Shown here: piece after piece, positions 46,331-58,155 of the stretch
How positions within the stretch are numbered: position 1 is the first letter of the stretch
Layout of the letters: each line of letters begins with the position of its first letter
From: Pectinophora gossypiella
Lineage: Eukaryota > Arthropoda > Insecta > Lepidoptera > Gelechiidae
Direction of reading: 5' to 3'
Assembly (NCBI RefSeq): GCF_024362695.1
Contig: NC_065425.1
Span: forward strand, 6,949,001 to 7,013,000
DNA: 64,000 nucleotides
The notes under the pieces: model-generated
What the model saw: only the letters and a program-made list of their open reading frames with translations
Told to the model about the DNA's origin: nothing
The model's database searches: none
Translations under genes and position numbers: made by a program

Positions 46331-46494
46331 CAATTACAATGATAAACCTGTCAGCTTGTGCCAAACCTCCAATCAAAAACTTAAGTTTACATAACAATAG
46401 GTATCTAACAGAGTCAATGTACGTAGGTATTTATAAGTACCAATAATCAATTTATTACAGCTTCTATAACATAGTCGTCATCTCCCTAGCATTA

Positions 46495-46758
46495 TCCCGT
46501 TTTTCATGGGTCCGCTTACCTAACCTAAAGATTTGACAGGTCCAGTTTTTACAGAAGCGATTACCTGTCTGATCTTCCAACCCGCGAAGGTAAAACCAAT
46601 GCAGGTTAGGTCATATACCTTCGAAAATGCATTTCTCGGGAATGTGGGTTACCTCACGATGTTTTCCTTCACCGCTGAGCAGGTTATAATAATTTATGAT
46701 TCAAACATTAGGAACAAATTCGACAATCATTGGTGTAGGCCTGTGCTGGATTCGAACA
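46495..46758 (-). repeat. SINE-H, near full-length
   Basis: 'gggtccgcttacctaaccta', 'catttctcgggaatgtgggt' and 'ttccttcaccgctgagcagg', with the B-box-like 'tgctggattcgaacag' at the head end. Confidence 0.8.
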
Positions 46759-48529
46759 GTAACTAATCAAAACAAGTCTACTTCAGAACTAGAACAGTTA
46801 AGTACAACAAGCGTACATTGTAATTGTATTACAGAACTTGTCTATTGTTACTATTAAGTGATCTTTACATGTCTTAATTGAAAACAAGGCCAATTAGTAC
46901 TCTTGAAAATGAATCTTAGTTTGAACGAAGTCATTACTATCTTTAGTTTACAAAATAGACCCCGTTTTGCAACTTGCATAGGTTATTCACAATATAAAAT
47001 GGATTAAGACTGCCTCTTATTGTATTCTGTGCAAAAATCTTAAATGCATTACCAGAGGCCTGTTTAATAAAACTTACAATAAAATTGTAAATTACAATGA
47101 CAATTTGATGTACATTGCGGAGCACGAACCTCGGCTCAGGGCGTCGTCTGAGAGTAAGAATATTTAAAAGAATTAATAGACCCTAGTGGGTTGATAGCGA
47201 TAAGCGCTGAATGAGGGAAATCGTCGACCGCTCCGGGGCGGGTCGGTATCGGGGTTCTGTTTAATAATAGTATCATTGCTTTAGAAATCAATTAAAATAC
47301 TTAAACATAATTTTTGAAACCAATCCATCACTTAGACGACAGACGAAACATCATCGCGGTGAAACATAAAAATCAATTACAAATGACACACGTGTGTTTG
47401 TTTAAGTGGAGACGAAACGAAGCAGCGAGTATGTCGGGTCTATTTCGGGCTGTTTTTAAAGGGATTTAAGGGGATGTTACGCTCGTTGCCATAAACGATT
47501 AGGACCGTTTAAGATGCGACGAAACTGCCTCAGCTATTAATCGTGCGATGTTCAGTAATGAGATCGTGCCCCGATAATGCTTGGCTTCCAGTGAACTCGC
47601 TTATAAGAGTCCGGTGGTCCTTTTCAGCTTTAGGGAAACAAGTTTTGTTTAGATTTATATGAGAGATATCATAACATAGAATAGAAACACTTCTATATCC
47701 CCGAATGGATAAACAGAGGTATAAAGTACACCCTCTCTTCACCAGCTATGGTTAAGCCAGCAGGCAGCAGGCAGGTTACAGGTTGGTTGGTTGGTGGTTT
47801 GGTTTTGGTTGGTTGGTTGGTGGTTGGTTGGTTGGTTGGTTGGTTATGGTTATGGTTATGGTTAAGCCTATTGAGGCTCACTCCCTTTGTGTGAAGATAA
47901 TGGAAATCCATTAACTAGGCATAATTATATTTGGAAAAGCATACATTTCATGATCATTCTGTCATACTCTCTTACGACTGTCATGAATAATACCTACCAA
48001 CCTAGTACCTACTCCTAATTGCTATATATTATTGTCCCCCATACAGCGCTTATCCCTGACCCTCTAGGGTCGATTCATTCTTTCAAATATAATGCTCTTA
48101 GGCGATGCCGTGATCCGAAGTTCGCGCTTAACTGCGCATCCTCAGACCAGTTGTCTCAAATTTTGTGCCGGCCAATAAGTCACGTGAAAATATTTAGTGG
48201 TTACTATCTACAGCCTTACCACCTGAAGACTATTAGGACACAATAAATATCCTAGTAATTGTTTGGCGTCTCAGCATCTAGTGCAGCTCAAGGTCTATGC
48301 TGTTCCCCACACACACGCCCGCCAATCAGGCTCGTCCCGACAAACTAATTAATATTCGCGACGCAAAACGAACAACATGGCGACTGCTCTCCTTAATTTG
48401 CATTTCAACGAATAATCTTATTGAGGATTCGATAAAGTAGATTACTAAGCAAATAAGATTATTAGATATAAGTACTTAAAACGTAAATACCACCGGTCTA
48501 CTCTGAAACGGCGTCCGTGTATGAAACGA
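46759..48529. other. Intergenic, no gene recognised
   Basis: A repeat fragment at 47125-47265 ('ggtcggtatcggggttctg') is shared with 52965-53060. A (GGTT)n tract lies at 47760-47870. Nothing else is supported. Confidence 0.4.
47760..47872. repeat. (GGTT)n microsatellite with GGTTAT end
   Basis: Interrupted GGTT/GGTGGTT units followed by three GGTTAT units. It is not the TTAGG insect telomere repeat. Confidence 0.9.
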
Positions 48530-48640
48530 TCGATGAATGTGGAGGAAGCAAGAAAAGTGTGTCAGGATCGAAGCAAATGGAATTCTATAGTCTCTGCTAA
48601 CCCCGGTGGGAAACAGGCGTGAGTTTATGTATGTATGTAA
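48530..48640 (+). repeat. LINE 3' tail (family M)
   Basis: 'gaagcaagaaaagtgtgtca' to 'gaaacaggcgtgagtttatg', ending in TATG units. Confidence 0.65.
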
Positions 48641-48711
48641 AACGTAAATATCTGGCGTGGCTACGAGTCATCAGAGGAAACTATACTAACAACACGTTCA
48701 TGTATTGTTAA

Positions 48712-48890
48712 TAAGCCCATGACTATATCCGAATTGCGGTAGTCAGAGATACATCCACCGCAAGATGAACTGAGTACCCACTCTCACCGAGCTTTCTGTT
48801 AGACCAACGTGATAGGTGGTGAGCCGTATCGCCGTCTATAAGGGTCGAGTCAACTGTGTTAGTGAAAACTGCACTTAAGATTTTATAACT
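48712..48890 (-). repeat. SINE-B copy
   Basis: Reversed 'ctcaccgagctttctgttag', 'gtatcgccgtctataagggt' and 'caactgtgttagtgaaaact'. Confidence 0.8.
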
Positions 48891-49735
48891 CAATGCTGCA
48901 ACAATACAATTAAGTAAGTACATCAAAAAATGAAACGTACACAAAATGACATAACAGAAACAAAAAAAAAAATTTTTGATGTTGGTCGAAACAGTCATAA
49001 TGGCGGTGGTGGAGATCCTCAAGTAACACGATGTTCCGCCAGTGTTTCTCTTCCCACTCGAGTTTCCTGTTTTATTTTGAAATCCTAATTTGTTTTGTGA
49101 TATTATATTTTCCTTTCTTTTGTTATATGATATTAAACTAGATATCTATTTACAACACCCTATTTAATATATTCATTTATATTTTATTATACTCTCATAT
49201 TTATTTTTTATCCCATACTTATACCTGCTCCAATTGTTCCCGAATGTTATTTTCCTTCCTTTTAATTTCCTAATATTTCAAAACTTCCATTGGCACAAAG
49301 CAGCACTAGTGCCATAAAAAATACGACTACAAATAAATATAAAACTATCTGATATACCGGCTCTAGTTCGAAACTTTGATTACATAAATGACACTCCAAA
49401 GAGGTTTCCCAACTGTCGGAAACGGGTTATGTTCCAATCGATCTATGTTTATACCTCCATTGAATCTCGCTTCAATATTTACGATTACTACAACAATTAG
49501 TGTATAATTATCTGGAGCAGTAATTCTCTGGAGCGTACAGCCAGCAAATAAATCAGATGCGCCATGCATCGCCTCGAGACTGATCGATGTTTAGGTGTAG
49601 CGTCAGAATAAAGAAAACATTTAAAATTTCCTAATTTATCTACTTACTTGTATCTACAAGAAAAAATCATAAAACATGTTAATTTTTTATTTGGCCCAAG
49701 GTTTAAAACTCCAAGAATGCAAGATTTCGTTGATC
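48891..49735. other. Intergenic, no gene recognised
   Basis: AT-rich, no exon or repeat recognised. Confidence 0.45.
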
Positions 49736-49869
49736 AGGGGTCGGAAAAAGCTACATTGAATAACTTAATTTCATCTAAAAAGAAATATTGCAATTTGACA
49801 TTTAGAAATAATTATAAAAAGTAAGCAATTTTCGCAAATTTCACATAGCAATGTGGCTTTTTTAACCCT
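49736..49869. mobile_element. MITE-3 copy, diverged
   Basis: 'aatattgcaatttgacattt' and 'tagcaatgtggcttttttaa'. Confidence 0.65.
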
Positions 49870-49924
49870 GCTTGTTGTTCCGAACATGTCCTAAATAAGT
49901 ACCTGCAGATTTTATTGAATTGAT

Positions 49925-49998
49925 TTATTGTAGATTCGCCGCAAACTACTTGTCCAGACAAATGGGAGCGCTGAAGGCTCTCACCCGGTGCAAAATAC
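49925..49998 (+). repeat. Rep-G fragment
   Basis: 'gattcgccgcaaactacttg' to 'gaaggctctcacccggtg'. Confidence 0.65.
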
Positions 49999-50131
49999 CA
50001 ACAGAAGAATTGTGTCCTTACGCTACGAGCGATTGGTTGATCACTGTCACCATACGGTGCATCATCTTAGAACTTCGAATCAAAAGTGGCTGAAAGTTGT
50101 CTTCTAAACTTCGACACTGGTAGAATGGTCG

Positions 50132-50278
50132 TAAGGTCACGAGCATTAATATGTATACACTTTGGTACCATGTCACATTAACTATTTTGACAAATTGAAC
50201 TGTAAGTCTCACTAAATGTCAAATATGTTAGTGCGACAGAGTCCTAAAGTGGGTACATTCTATTGCTCATGATTGTAC
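50132..50278 (+). mobile_element. MITE-1 copy
   Basis: 'taaggtcacgagcattaata' to 'tattgctcatgattgtac'. Confidence 0.85.
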
Positions 50279-50499
50279 TCCTAAGTGACCCATTGCCGTA
50301 ACCTAAAAAAAATTGTCTTCTTTTTCTTGTGCCCATCCCACTAAAGATTGCGAGTGTCACTTATGTATTGTGTGTTTAGTATGTCAAATCAACTACTTTT
50401 TACTAAACGTCAAAACACGAAAAATTACAATGAAGTATGAGTGTTTATTGGTAAGTTGTACTTATAGTTAGCACCTGCAATCTTTTAATTTTCAGATAT

Positions 50500-50705
50500 T
50501 TCCTCGCCTTACGGTGGTCTGGAAGAAATCTCTTTAAGCGATAAGACCGCCATTACGATACAACGTTAATACGTGTTGTGGGCATGGTGTCGGGACCAAC
50601 CTTCTTGGGGTTTAACGACGTCATATTAATAATGTTTGTAATAATGTATTGTAACAATGTTTTGTAACAATAAATGTATAAATAAATATAATAAAATAAA
50701 TAATT
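50500..50705 (+). repeat. LINE 3' tail (family L variant)
   Basis: 'ggtctggaagaaatctcttt', 'gcgataagaccgcc' and 'ggggtttaacgacgtcat', with an A/T-rich AATAAA end. Confidence 0.6.
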
Positions 50706-51109
50706 TGCCACGTACTTAATTAGTTAAGAGACTTTTGTAAATATTTCCTTTTATTTTGGTGCAATAAAATTATACTTACTTGTATTTGTATGAAAAAGCC
50801 CACTGTGACGTCATCATAGAAGATAAAATGTCAGGCAGCACGGAAGACGTTATTCTGCATGCTGTATATAAAGCGCAGTAGCGGATCATCGTTATCGCTT
50901 CTAGGTAATAGTAGGTACCTGCTCATGTCGTTACGAGACGTGTGTGGACGCGCCCTAATGACTCGAGATATAAATTGTTCTACGTTTTTATAAATACACT
51001 TATGTTCCGTATTTGAATATGCTCATGACTATAACTAATAGTTTTTCTTTTGTAGGGTATTTCTTTACACATAATATTATTTAAAATTTATCAAAATCGA
51101 AATCGGATG

Positions 51110-51185
51110 ATTAGGACAAATGGAATTCACTAGTCTCTGTATCCCGGTTGGAAATAGGCGTGAGTTTATGTATGTGTATGTATCA
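51110..51185 (+). repeat. LINE 3' tail (family M), short
   Basis: 'gacaaatggaattcactagt' to 'ggaaataggcgtgagtttat'. Confidence 0.55.
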
Positions 51186-51414
51186 AAATCGGACTTGTCC
51201 CTGGGAAATAAAAAGTTAGTTAGGAAGCTTCTTGTTCATTGACGCTATTAATTCCCAATTGGGCTTGACAGATCCATCGTAAGATGAACTAAGGTATCCA
51301 TGCTTTTCCAAGCTTTTTGGTAGACCAACGTAATAGGTGACTAAGGCGATACGGGCGCAGTCATCGCGAGACTCTGCCTCGCACCAATACGAGCTTGGAG
51401 CGAGCTTGGTTTCA

Positions 51415-51732
51415 GCAACAGCCTCTGTGGTCTAGTGGTTAAAGCGTTAGGCCCACGATCTGGAGGTCCGGGTTCGATTCCTAAAGGGGTCATTGTCGAA
51501 ATCACTTTGTGAAACTGTCCTTTGTTTGGTAAGGACTTCGCAGGCTTGAACCACCTGATTATTCGAAAAAATAACATCATTCCGTGCTTTGGAGCGCACG
51601 TTAACGCGTTGGTCCCGGCTACTAGCCGTAAAACACCCCGCAGTGGAGCAGCGTGGTAGAGTATGCTCCATACCCCCTCCGGTTGACTAAGGGAAGGCCT
51701 GTGCCCAGCAGTGAAACGTATATAGGCTGTTT
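51415..51732 (+). repeat. SINE-A, near full-length
   Basis: tRNA-like head 'cctctgtggtctagtggtta' with B box 'ccgggttcgattcctaaagg', diverged core, and tail 'cccagcagtgaaacgtatat'. A reversed Rep-G fragment follows (51735-51780). Confidence 0.85.
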
Positions 51733-51940
51733 GATTGGGTAAGAGATCTCAGCGCTCCCCATTTGTCTGGCCAAGTTGTTCATGCCATTTGCCACGTCAA
51801 AACAGGCGCCTATTAGTGTCAGTTGTGGGGCTAATATTTTTAAATGGGTACTATTATTATCAAAATGTAATAATACTTTTAACAATTTTCATGACATGCC
51901 CCAGGTAGAATTATTTACTCTTATCTATAACATATCCGTT

Positions 51941-52437
51941 ATATACACGGTGTTAGTGACATCGTAACGAAAATTTTGAGGGGTGATTGAGGCCATGATT
52001 CTGAAATGATATCAAGTGGAATTTTCCGTCGCAAAAGTATGTAACTGAAAATAATTAAAAAAAACACAAAAATTTTCATGAATATTCAAACTGAAAATTC
52101 CACTTGATATCAACTCAGAATCATGGTCTGAACCATCCCCCTCAGTATTCGTTACGGTGTCACTAACACCCATACCTACTTGTATGGCTACCGTATGTAC
52201 TTGTGCGGGGTGTAAGTGACATCGTAACGAATACTGAGGGGGATGATTCAGCTGATTATTCTGAGTTAATATCAAGTGGAATTTTCCATCGCAAAAGTAT
52301 AGAATTGAAAATAATTTTAAAAGACTAAAAAAAAATCATGAATTTTGCGACGAAAAATACCACCTGATATTAACTCAGAATCATGGTCTGAATCATCCCC
52401 TTGAGTATTCGTTACGATGTCACTAACACCCTGTATA
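51941..52437. mobile_element. MITE-2 dimer, best-preserved copy
   Basis: Ends 'acacggtgttagtgacatcg' and 'tgtcactaacaccctgtata'. Unit 1 is about 51941-52170 and unit 2 about 52205-52437, joined by 'acttgtatggctaccgtatg'. Confidence 0.88.
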
Positions 52438-52704
52438 CTAATTGCATACATACATAAACGTTGTTTGAACTCTTACACACATAAATACAAACGTTAATGT
52501 CTAAATGCATCATTACTGATATGATCCGAAATTGTACGTAATACCATTGAGCTAATAGAGCTTTGTAATGGGTACGATTTGGTATTGCCACCAGTGTGTC
52601 TTGATCTTCCACCTCCAGCACCAACGGCGGTAGGAGAGGCCTAGTTACGTATGGCGATTGATAATGGTCATTATAATTATGCAACTTTTGACTTTGTCGT
52701 TTTT

Positions 52705-52790
52705 TTTAATGTAGATTTGCTGCAAACGGCATTAACTACTTGGCCGGACAAATGGGGAGCGCTGAGGCTGTCATCCGGTACAAAATTTAA
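52705..52790 (+). repeat. Rep-G fragment
   Basis: 'gatttgctgcaaacggcatt' and 'cggacaaatggggagcgctg'. Confidence 0.7.
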
Positions 52791-52798
52791 GACAAGAG

Positions 52799-52957
52799 AG
52801 GGGTTAAAACGCCCACATCGAAGCAATGCATCTATGAAAACAATATTGCAATTTGACATTGGCGCATATAAAAGTGAATGCGCAATGCAAACAAATGTCA
52901 AATAGCAATATTGCTTTTGTAGATGAATAGCTTCGATGTGGCTTTTTTAATCCCCCC
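52799..52957. mobile_element. MITE-3 copy
   Basis: 'ggggttaaaacgcccacatc' to 'gatgtggcttttttaatccc', stem words as in 5231. Confidence 0.8.
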
Positions 52958-52964
52958 AGGCCCG

Positions 52965-53235
52965 AGGATGCCCAGGGAGTAAACCTCGGTTCAGGGCGTG
53001 AGAGGATTGTATTTAAAGGAAATCGTCGACTACGCGTCGGGTCGGTATCGGGGTCCTGAAGTTTTTGTTGTCTCAAACTGATTGGCCGCCTCTATGGCTA
53101 GGGTAATCGGGTCGCCAGGATCGTAAATACGTCCTTTGGGCGCCGATACTTTCAGTAAGTACTGTTTGTAAGCGGGATGTATTCGGAAGCCGCAACTACC
53201 ACACTGTCATTCGTTTTCATCATGATCTGAAATGA
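52965..53235 (-). pseudogene. Coding-like fragment of unknown family
   Basis: The - strand frame from about 53205 to 53030 is open and looks protein-like: QCGSCGFRIHPAYKQYLL, then KGRIYDPGDPITLAIEAANQ and FETTKTSGPRYRPDA. It is preceded by a TGA and an acceptor-like TTTCAG at about 53230. Its 3' part recurs in 47125-47265, so it is probably a remnant of a repeated element. I do not recognise the protein. Confidence 0.35.
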
Positions 53236-53781
53236 ACATACTTAAATTAATCTTGAGCGGTTTTGCGGCGGTACCTACTTACCTACCTTTTCTTTTTATG
53301 ACAGTTTGTACCGAATAATCAGAAGTAGGAAACCTGTTTTATACATTACTATATCATTTTAATAATATTTAGTGTGGATTAAATACTTTATTTGCTTTTT
53401 CTTTCATTTTCTATGTTACTTTTTGACTGTGGTTTTTGTCTCTACCTAACCCAACGGGAAATAGGCGTGATCTTATTTGACGTCTTCTCTTTTGTTCATC
53501 GTCGCGTGTCATCGCATCGGTTCAAACACACGTTTTAACCGCCCGCCTGTAACGCCCTTTATATAAAGGCGTAAGGGTCTCCTTAAACTGGTCAGATTGG
53601 ATCATTGAGTTATTTAGTCATATGCCAGTAATTTGGCTTTTAACCATTAGATCGTTTTGAAATCAATCCGTGTAGTCAGTGCACGTTTATGTATTGGTTG
53701 GTATTTATGGGGAGTGGATATTCCATGGGGACGTATTTTACAATAGATTAAAATTATTCTATAAGTAATAAAGCTTAATAG

Positions 53782-54068
53782 CCTCCGTGGTCTAGTGGTT
53801 GGAGCATTGGGCTCAGGATCTGGAGGTTCGGGTTCGATTCCCGATGGGGACAGTCCCTTTGTTTGGTAAGAACATTGCATTGTTTGGTAAAGACACTGAA
53901 TCACCTGATTGTTCGAAACGTTGTGCCGTTGGTTCCGGGCTACTAGCCCAAATACCTCCAATCACCCGCAGTGGAGCAGCGTGGTGAAGTATGATCCATA
54001 CCTAGTCCATACCCCCTCCGGTTGATTAAGGGGACTCCTGTGCCCAGCAGTGGGACATATATAGGATC
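53782..54068 (+). repeat. SINE-A copy
   Basis: tRNA-like head 'cctccgtggtctagtggttg' with B box 'cgggttcgattcccgatggg', partly deleted core, and tail 'cccagcagtgggacatatat'. Confidence 0.85.
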
Positions 54069-54957
54069 TAAATGTTTAGGTATTTTTATGTTATGTAATA
54101 AAACTTATTATTTATTGTCGCAGGCGGTGTTACTCATTTAAAATGTGTTGTAAAGCGGACTGTATTGGAAATAACTAGGATATTATTTACATTAGTTAAA
54201 GATACAAGGAAGATAATCAGAACCAGCGCAAATGATATTACAATAAAAAATTAAATTGATGTTGCCAACATTATTATGCAATTATCATGGCAGTAGATAG
54301 TGGGATAAAGTTTTTCAGAGAAATTATTTATCCTTTCTTAATGTCGGAAAATTAGAAATACTAAAATAGAATATATCAACCGATCTTTTTCAATTGACTA
54401 GGCTCTACCAACTTGAGGAAGAAAAGCATAGTGGAATATGGTACGCATCTAACCTACTTTTTTAATCGTTGCAAATAAGCTGCACTCAGTATTACATGCC
54501 ATTTCTATAGAATAATCTCTTAAGGTCCTAAGATCCTGGGTTCATATCCTGTTTAGGACTTAACACAAAAATAAAATGTTCCCTACCAACACCATTAGCC
54601 AGTGTTAGCCTGGGTTCATATCAACCCTGACAACAGGGTTGATAAGGTTGGTCATCCACCTCACAACCCACACGATAGAAGAAGAAGCCTTCGCTCTTGA
54701 ATGGGCGCGAGCGTCACTACTAAAACCAAATTTGCTTTTGAAAGTCCTGTTGCAAAAAGCACAATCTATCTACTCCTTTTCTTCCATAGTATATGTAGTA
54801 GTTTAAGTAGTGATATTTATTTATTATAACAATTATAATTATGTGTATTATTATTATGTAGTTTATGTAGTCGAAAGTGTATTTATTTTTATATGCACAA
54901 GTATTCCCATGCTGCACTATCCCGCTATATTACTTAATATTCAATATCTCCTATAAT
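54069..54957. other. Intergenic, no gene recognised
   Basis: A SINE-C tail fragment (+) lies at 54618-54690 ('caacccacacgatagaagaa'). The rest is AT-rich and featureless. Confidence 0.45.
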
Positions 54958-55090
54958 TAAAGGTTGCCTGGAAGAGATTGCTACTTAGCAATAAGGCCGC
55001 CTATTGTACTAATTCTATTTCTCTTTTGTTTTGTATTTTGTTTTTTCCTGTTTGTGCAATAAAGTATTTGTTATGTTATGTTATGTTAAT
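54958..55090 (+). repeat. LINE 3' tail (family L)
   Basis: 'ggttgcctggaagagattgc', 'agcaataaggccgcctattg' and 'gtgcaataaagtatttg', ending in (TGTTA)n. Confidence 0.7.
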
Positions 55091-55299
55091 AGAAGGATCA
55101 TGTTTTAAACATAAGAGTTCACGGCTACGTAAGCAGCTGAACCATCAATTAAATTAAGTATCCTAAACGTGATCTCATATATCAAATCAATGGAAAGTTA
55201 AGAAGTATGTAGGTACCAAATTAGTATAATGTGTGTGGTCCGTCTCTTGGAGTTAAAGCCATTCATACAATTAGAGGCCTGCCGCGAAGCCTCTGTGCC

Positions 55300-55352
55300 T
55301 TATGTGTGTATGGATGTATGTATGTATGGATGTATGTATGTATGGATGTGGG
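55300..55352. repeat. (ATGTATGG)n-like microsatellite
   Basis: Alternating TGTATG and TGGATG units. Confidence 0.85.
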
Positions 55353-55504
55353 AGGTGATGGGAACCTATATCAATGAATACGCAAGAAGAATGTAGGAAT
55401 AAGTATTTAGACCTGTGAGAGAGCTGTCTTTGATAGAGCATGTTCTTTTATTTTTAAATACAAGAGAAGGATGGTAATTGATATAAGTAATGTGTTTTAT
55501 CTAT

Positions 55505-55712
55505 GAAAGAAAACTTTTTGGCGGGACTGGGAACGGGACGAAAAAAAAACATAAGATATTGTATAGGCATAGTTCCCTTTGCCTTGCCCTTCGGGGAAAA
55601 CCAAAACAAAAAAATATCTATGAAAGATTTTTTTCACGTGACTTTGACTTTTTACAGATGACATTAACTACCTACTTGGCCGGACAAATGATGAGCGCTA
55701 GAAGCTCATCAC
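55505..55712 (+). repeat. Repeat K plus Rep-G fragment
   Basis: 'ccctttgccttgcccttcgg' (also at 37905), followed by Rep-G 'gatgacattaactaccta' to 'cggacaaatgatgagcgct'. Confidence 0.65.
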
Positions 55713-56055
55713 CATGAAAGGTAACAACCGTAATGATCTTTGGTACAGTATGAAAGAAGAAAGAAATTAATGGCAAAAAGCAATTGGTCAAAATATTTAA
55801 AAAAAATATATAGTATTTATTTTACATTCCATACAAAAGACATCAACGCAACCACCGTTTACTTTATTGCTGTATTTTATTACCTACATTTAATGTAATG
55901 TTGCATTTTGGGTCTCCCCATTGAGAGAGGAGGGACTGACTCTAGTCAGTCAGAAGATAATAGAAGAAGAAGATTGCAGTATTTATAATATTTAATTGGC
56001 GTTGCAAAAGTAGCGAGTATGTTATTTTCCCCATTTTAATATTCATGACAAATAA

Positions 56056-56202
56056 GTACGGTCACGAGTACTAATATGTATACACTTTGAAACCGTGTCA
56101 CATTAACTTTTTGACAAATTAAACCGTAAGTCTCATTAAATGTCAAATATGATAGTGCGACAGGGTTCTAAAGTGGGTACATGATATTGCTCATGACTGT
56201 AC
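56056..56202 (+). mobile_element. MITE-1 copy
   Basis: 'gtacggtcacgagtactaat' to 'attgctcatgactgtaca'. Confidence 0.85.
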
Positions 56203-56204
56203 AG

Positions 56205-56415
56205 TCAAAGAGCAAAAGTGCAGTCACTTAGCCCAGCGAATTATTATTTGTAAACAGTGTTGAAATTATAAAGCATTAGTTGTCATAATCATAAAATTTA
56301 TGTTTTTGTAGGTGTTTTCGGTCTGTTATAAAAACGACATGTAACCAGGTCTTAAGTGCAACTAGGTAATTTATTACTTTGCAAGAAACTGATTGGACTT
56401 TTGCACCTTATCGTA
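56205..56415. mobile_element. MITE-4, uninterrupted copy
   Basis: 'caaagagcaaaagtgcagtc' to 'gacttttgcaccttatcgta', with pairing terminal words GCAAAAGTGCA and TGCACTTTTGC (seen in the 7415 copy). Confidence 0.65.
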
Positions 56416-56901
56416 CGTACCTACTTACTGATTTCAAGAATTTCATTGGGCAAATACACTAATACCCTCATATAAAATAAAGTGATAGTACAAAACAGGA
56501 AGCGGAACATCAAAGGGTTCAAGCGATACCGCTTTTCACTCCTCTAATACCCAATTCCAATAAAGTTAAAAACCGAATTGAAACAATAAAATTAGTGTAA
56601 ACTCTATAACTCGATACCCCATGCTAATAAGCCGCACTTAACTCTACAGCCAATAAATGAATAAAAACAATTGCTTTACTATGAAGAAAAAATCTTTGGT
56701 AAAGCCTACTTTAAGAAACTCTTTTGAAGGCAACCGCGTCATATCCCGGTGATAATAAGGATTAAATTTCAATAAATGTGAACAGTTTAAAAATCTCATC
56801 AGCATAATTATTATGGGGTTAAGGTGTGCGTACAAGGAAGCGGGCTTGTTGGCGATCTAGTGATCTCGACGAAAAATAGAGGTACTTTTTCCACAGACAT
56901 A
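56416..56901. other. Intergenic, no gene recognised
   Basis: No feature seen. Confidence 0.45.
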
Positions 56902-57047
56902 AAGTCATGAGCAATATAATGTACCCACTTTAGGACTCTGTCGCACTAACATATTTGACATTTAGTGAGACTTACAGTTCAATTTGTCAAAAAAGTTAAT
57001 GTGACATGGTACCAAAGTGTATACATATTAATGCTCGTGACCGTATA
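56902..57047 (-). mobile_element. MITE-1 copy
   Basis: 'aaagtcatgagcaatataat' to 'aatgctcgtgaccgtatac'. Confidence 0.85.
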
Positions 57048-57229
57048 CAGAGAAAACTACACTAGAAGAAAATTTTCAGGGACACTTGATATTGGTTTTC
57101 TAAAGCCGGATACAAACATTGCACGCCGTCCGCCTCACGCCATGCTACGTGAAATACGTGCGTAGTATATGCCTCACGATGAATATAAAGGCACCTCACA
57201 TTGTATGGCATGCGGTTTTTTTTGATGGA

Positions 57230-57310
57230 ACTTATTTTAGATTTGCCGCAGATGGCATTAACTACTTGGCCGGATAAATGGGAAGCGCTGAAAGCTCTCA
57301 CCCGGTATGG
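57230..57310 (+). repeat. Rep-G, best copy
   Basis: 'agatttgccgcagatggcat' to 'agcgctgaaagctctcaccc'. Confidence 0.7.
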
Positions 57311-57985
57311 CATGCGGCGTATGTATCCATCTAAAAATGAAAACGAAACATTTGGCCTATTGTAAGTGCTCTTAATACTGTTGAATGGAACATAGTCCCT
57401 TGTTTAAGCGATTTTAAGTCATGATTCGGATATCAGCAGCTATATGTATTTTATGTTATTTTTTTACTGCGAGTTCAGTGGAAATTGATCCGAACCTGAG
57501 AGTGTAATCCACAACAGGAAGCGCCGAGAATATGCACCACGTGATAAAATTATCGATCGATTAAATACATTTTGTCCAAATAAATAAGTTTGTTTTTTCG
57601 CTAACATGCGTGGCACGTGATTTTGTTCGTATTTTGACAGAACGACATGACTTATTTGGGTTCACATATTAGCACGAATCGACAAAACGATAATTATAAT
57701 CATATATCGTCAGAATCGATAAAATGAGCGTGACAAAATTTTATCGCATGTCAGCCCTACAGCAGCTGATATAGGGGGAGATAACTGTGCACGAGTCTAA
57801 GAGGCCTCCAAGCTTTAGAACTTTCAAGGTCTATGGGTCCACCATACTCGCTGAATTCAACCACGGCCTTCCGGCCAAGGAGTAGTTTTCCAACGCTTCA
57901 GGAAGGTGATGCCGAAGAAATTTCAATAAAATTACATTAACATTAAATGAGGTTATGGTAAGTAGGTATGTTGTACGGGCTTCAT
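57311..57985. other. Intergenic, no gene recognised
   Basis: The 57590-57765 stretch has 'atcgataaaatgagcgtgac' and 'aaaattttatcgcatgtcag', resembling MITE ends, but only one copy is visible. Confidence 0.35.
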
Positions 57986-58155
57986 CGTCATCATCTCTCT
58001 AACGTTATCCAGTTTTACTCAGGATGCGTTAACCTTAACCTAAAGATTTTACAGGTCCGGTGTTTGCAGAAGCGACTGCCTGTGGGTCCTTCCAACCCGC
58101 GAAGGGAAAATTCAGCCCAAAACAGGTTAAATTGTATGGGTCTCAGTGGCCTAAA
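57986..58155 (-). repeat. SINE-H fragment
   Basis: 'ttaacctaaagattttacag' and 'cagaagcgactgcctgtggg'. Confidence 0.7.

Noticed and set aside
47760..47872. Telomere-like repeat
   Set aside because: The units are GGTT and GGTTAT, not the insect TTAGG.
53782..53850. tRNA gene (A box and B box present); similar sites at 10440, 19555, 37330, 45530, 51420
   Set aside because: Each is followed by the same SINE body and tail and cannot form a clean cloverleaf with an acceptor stem, so these are SINE heads.
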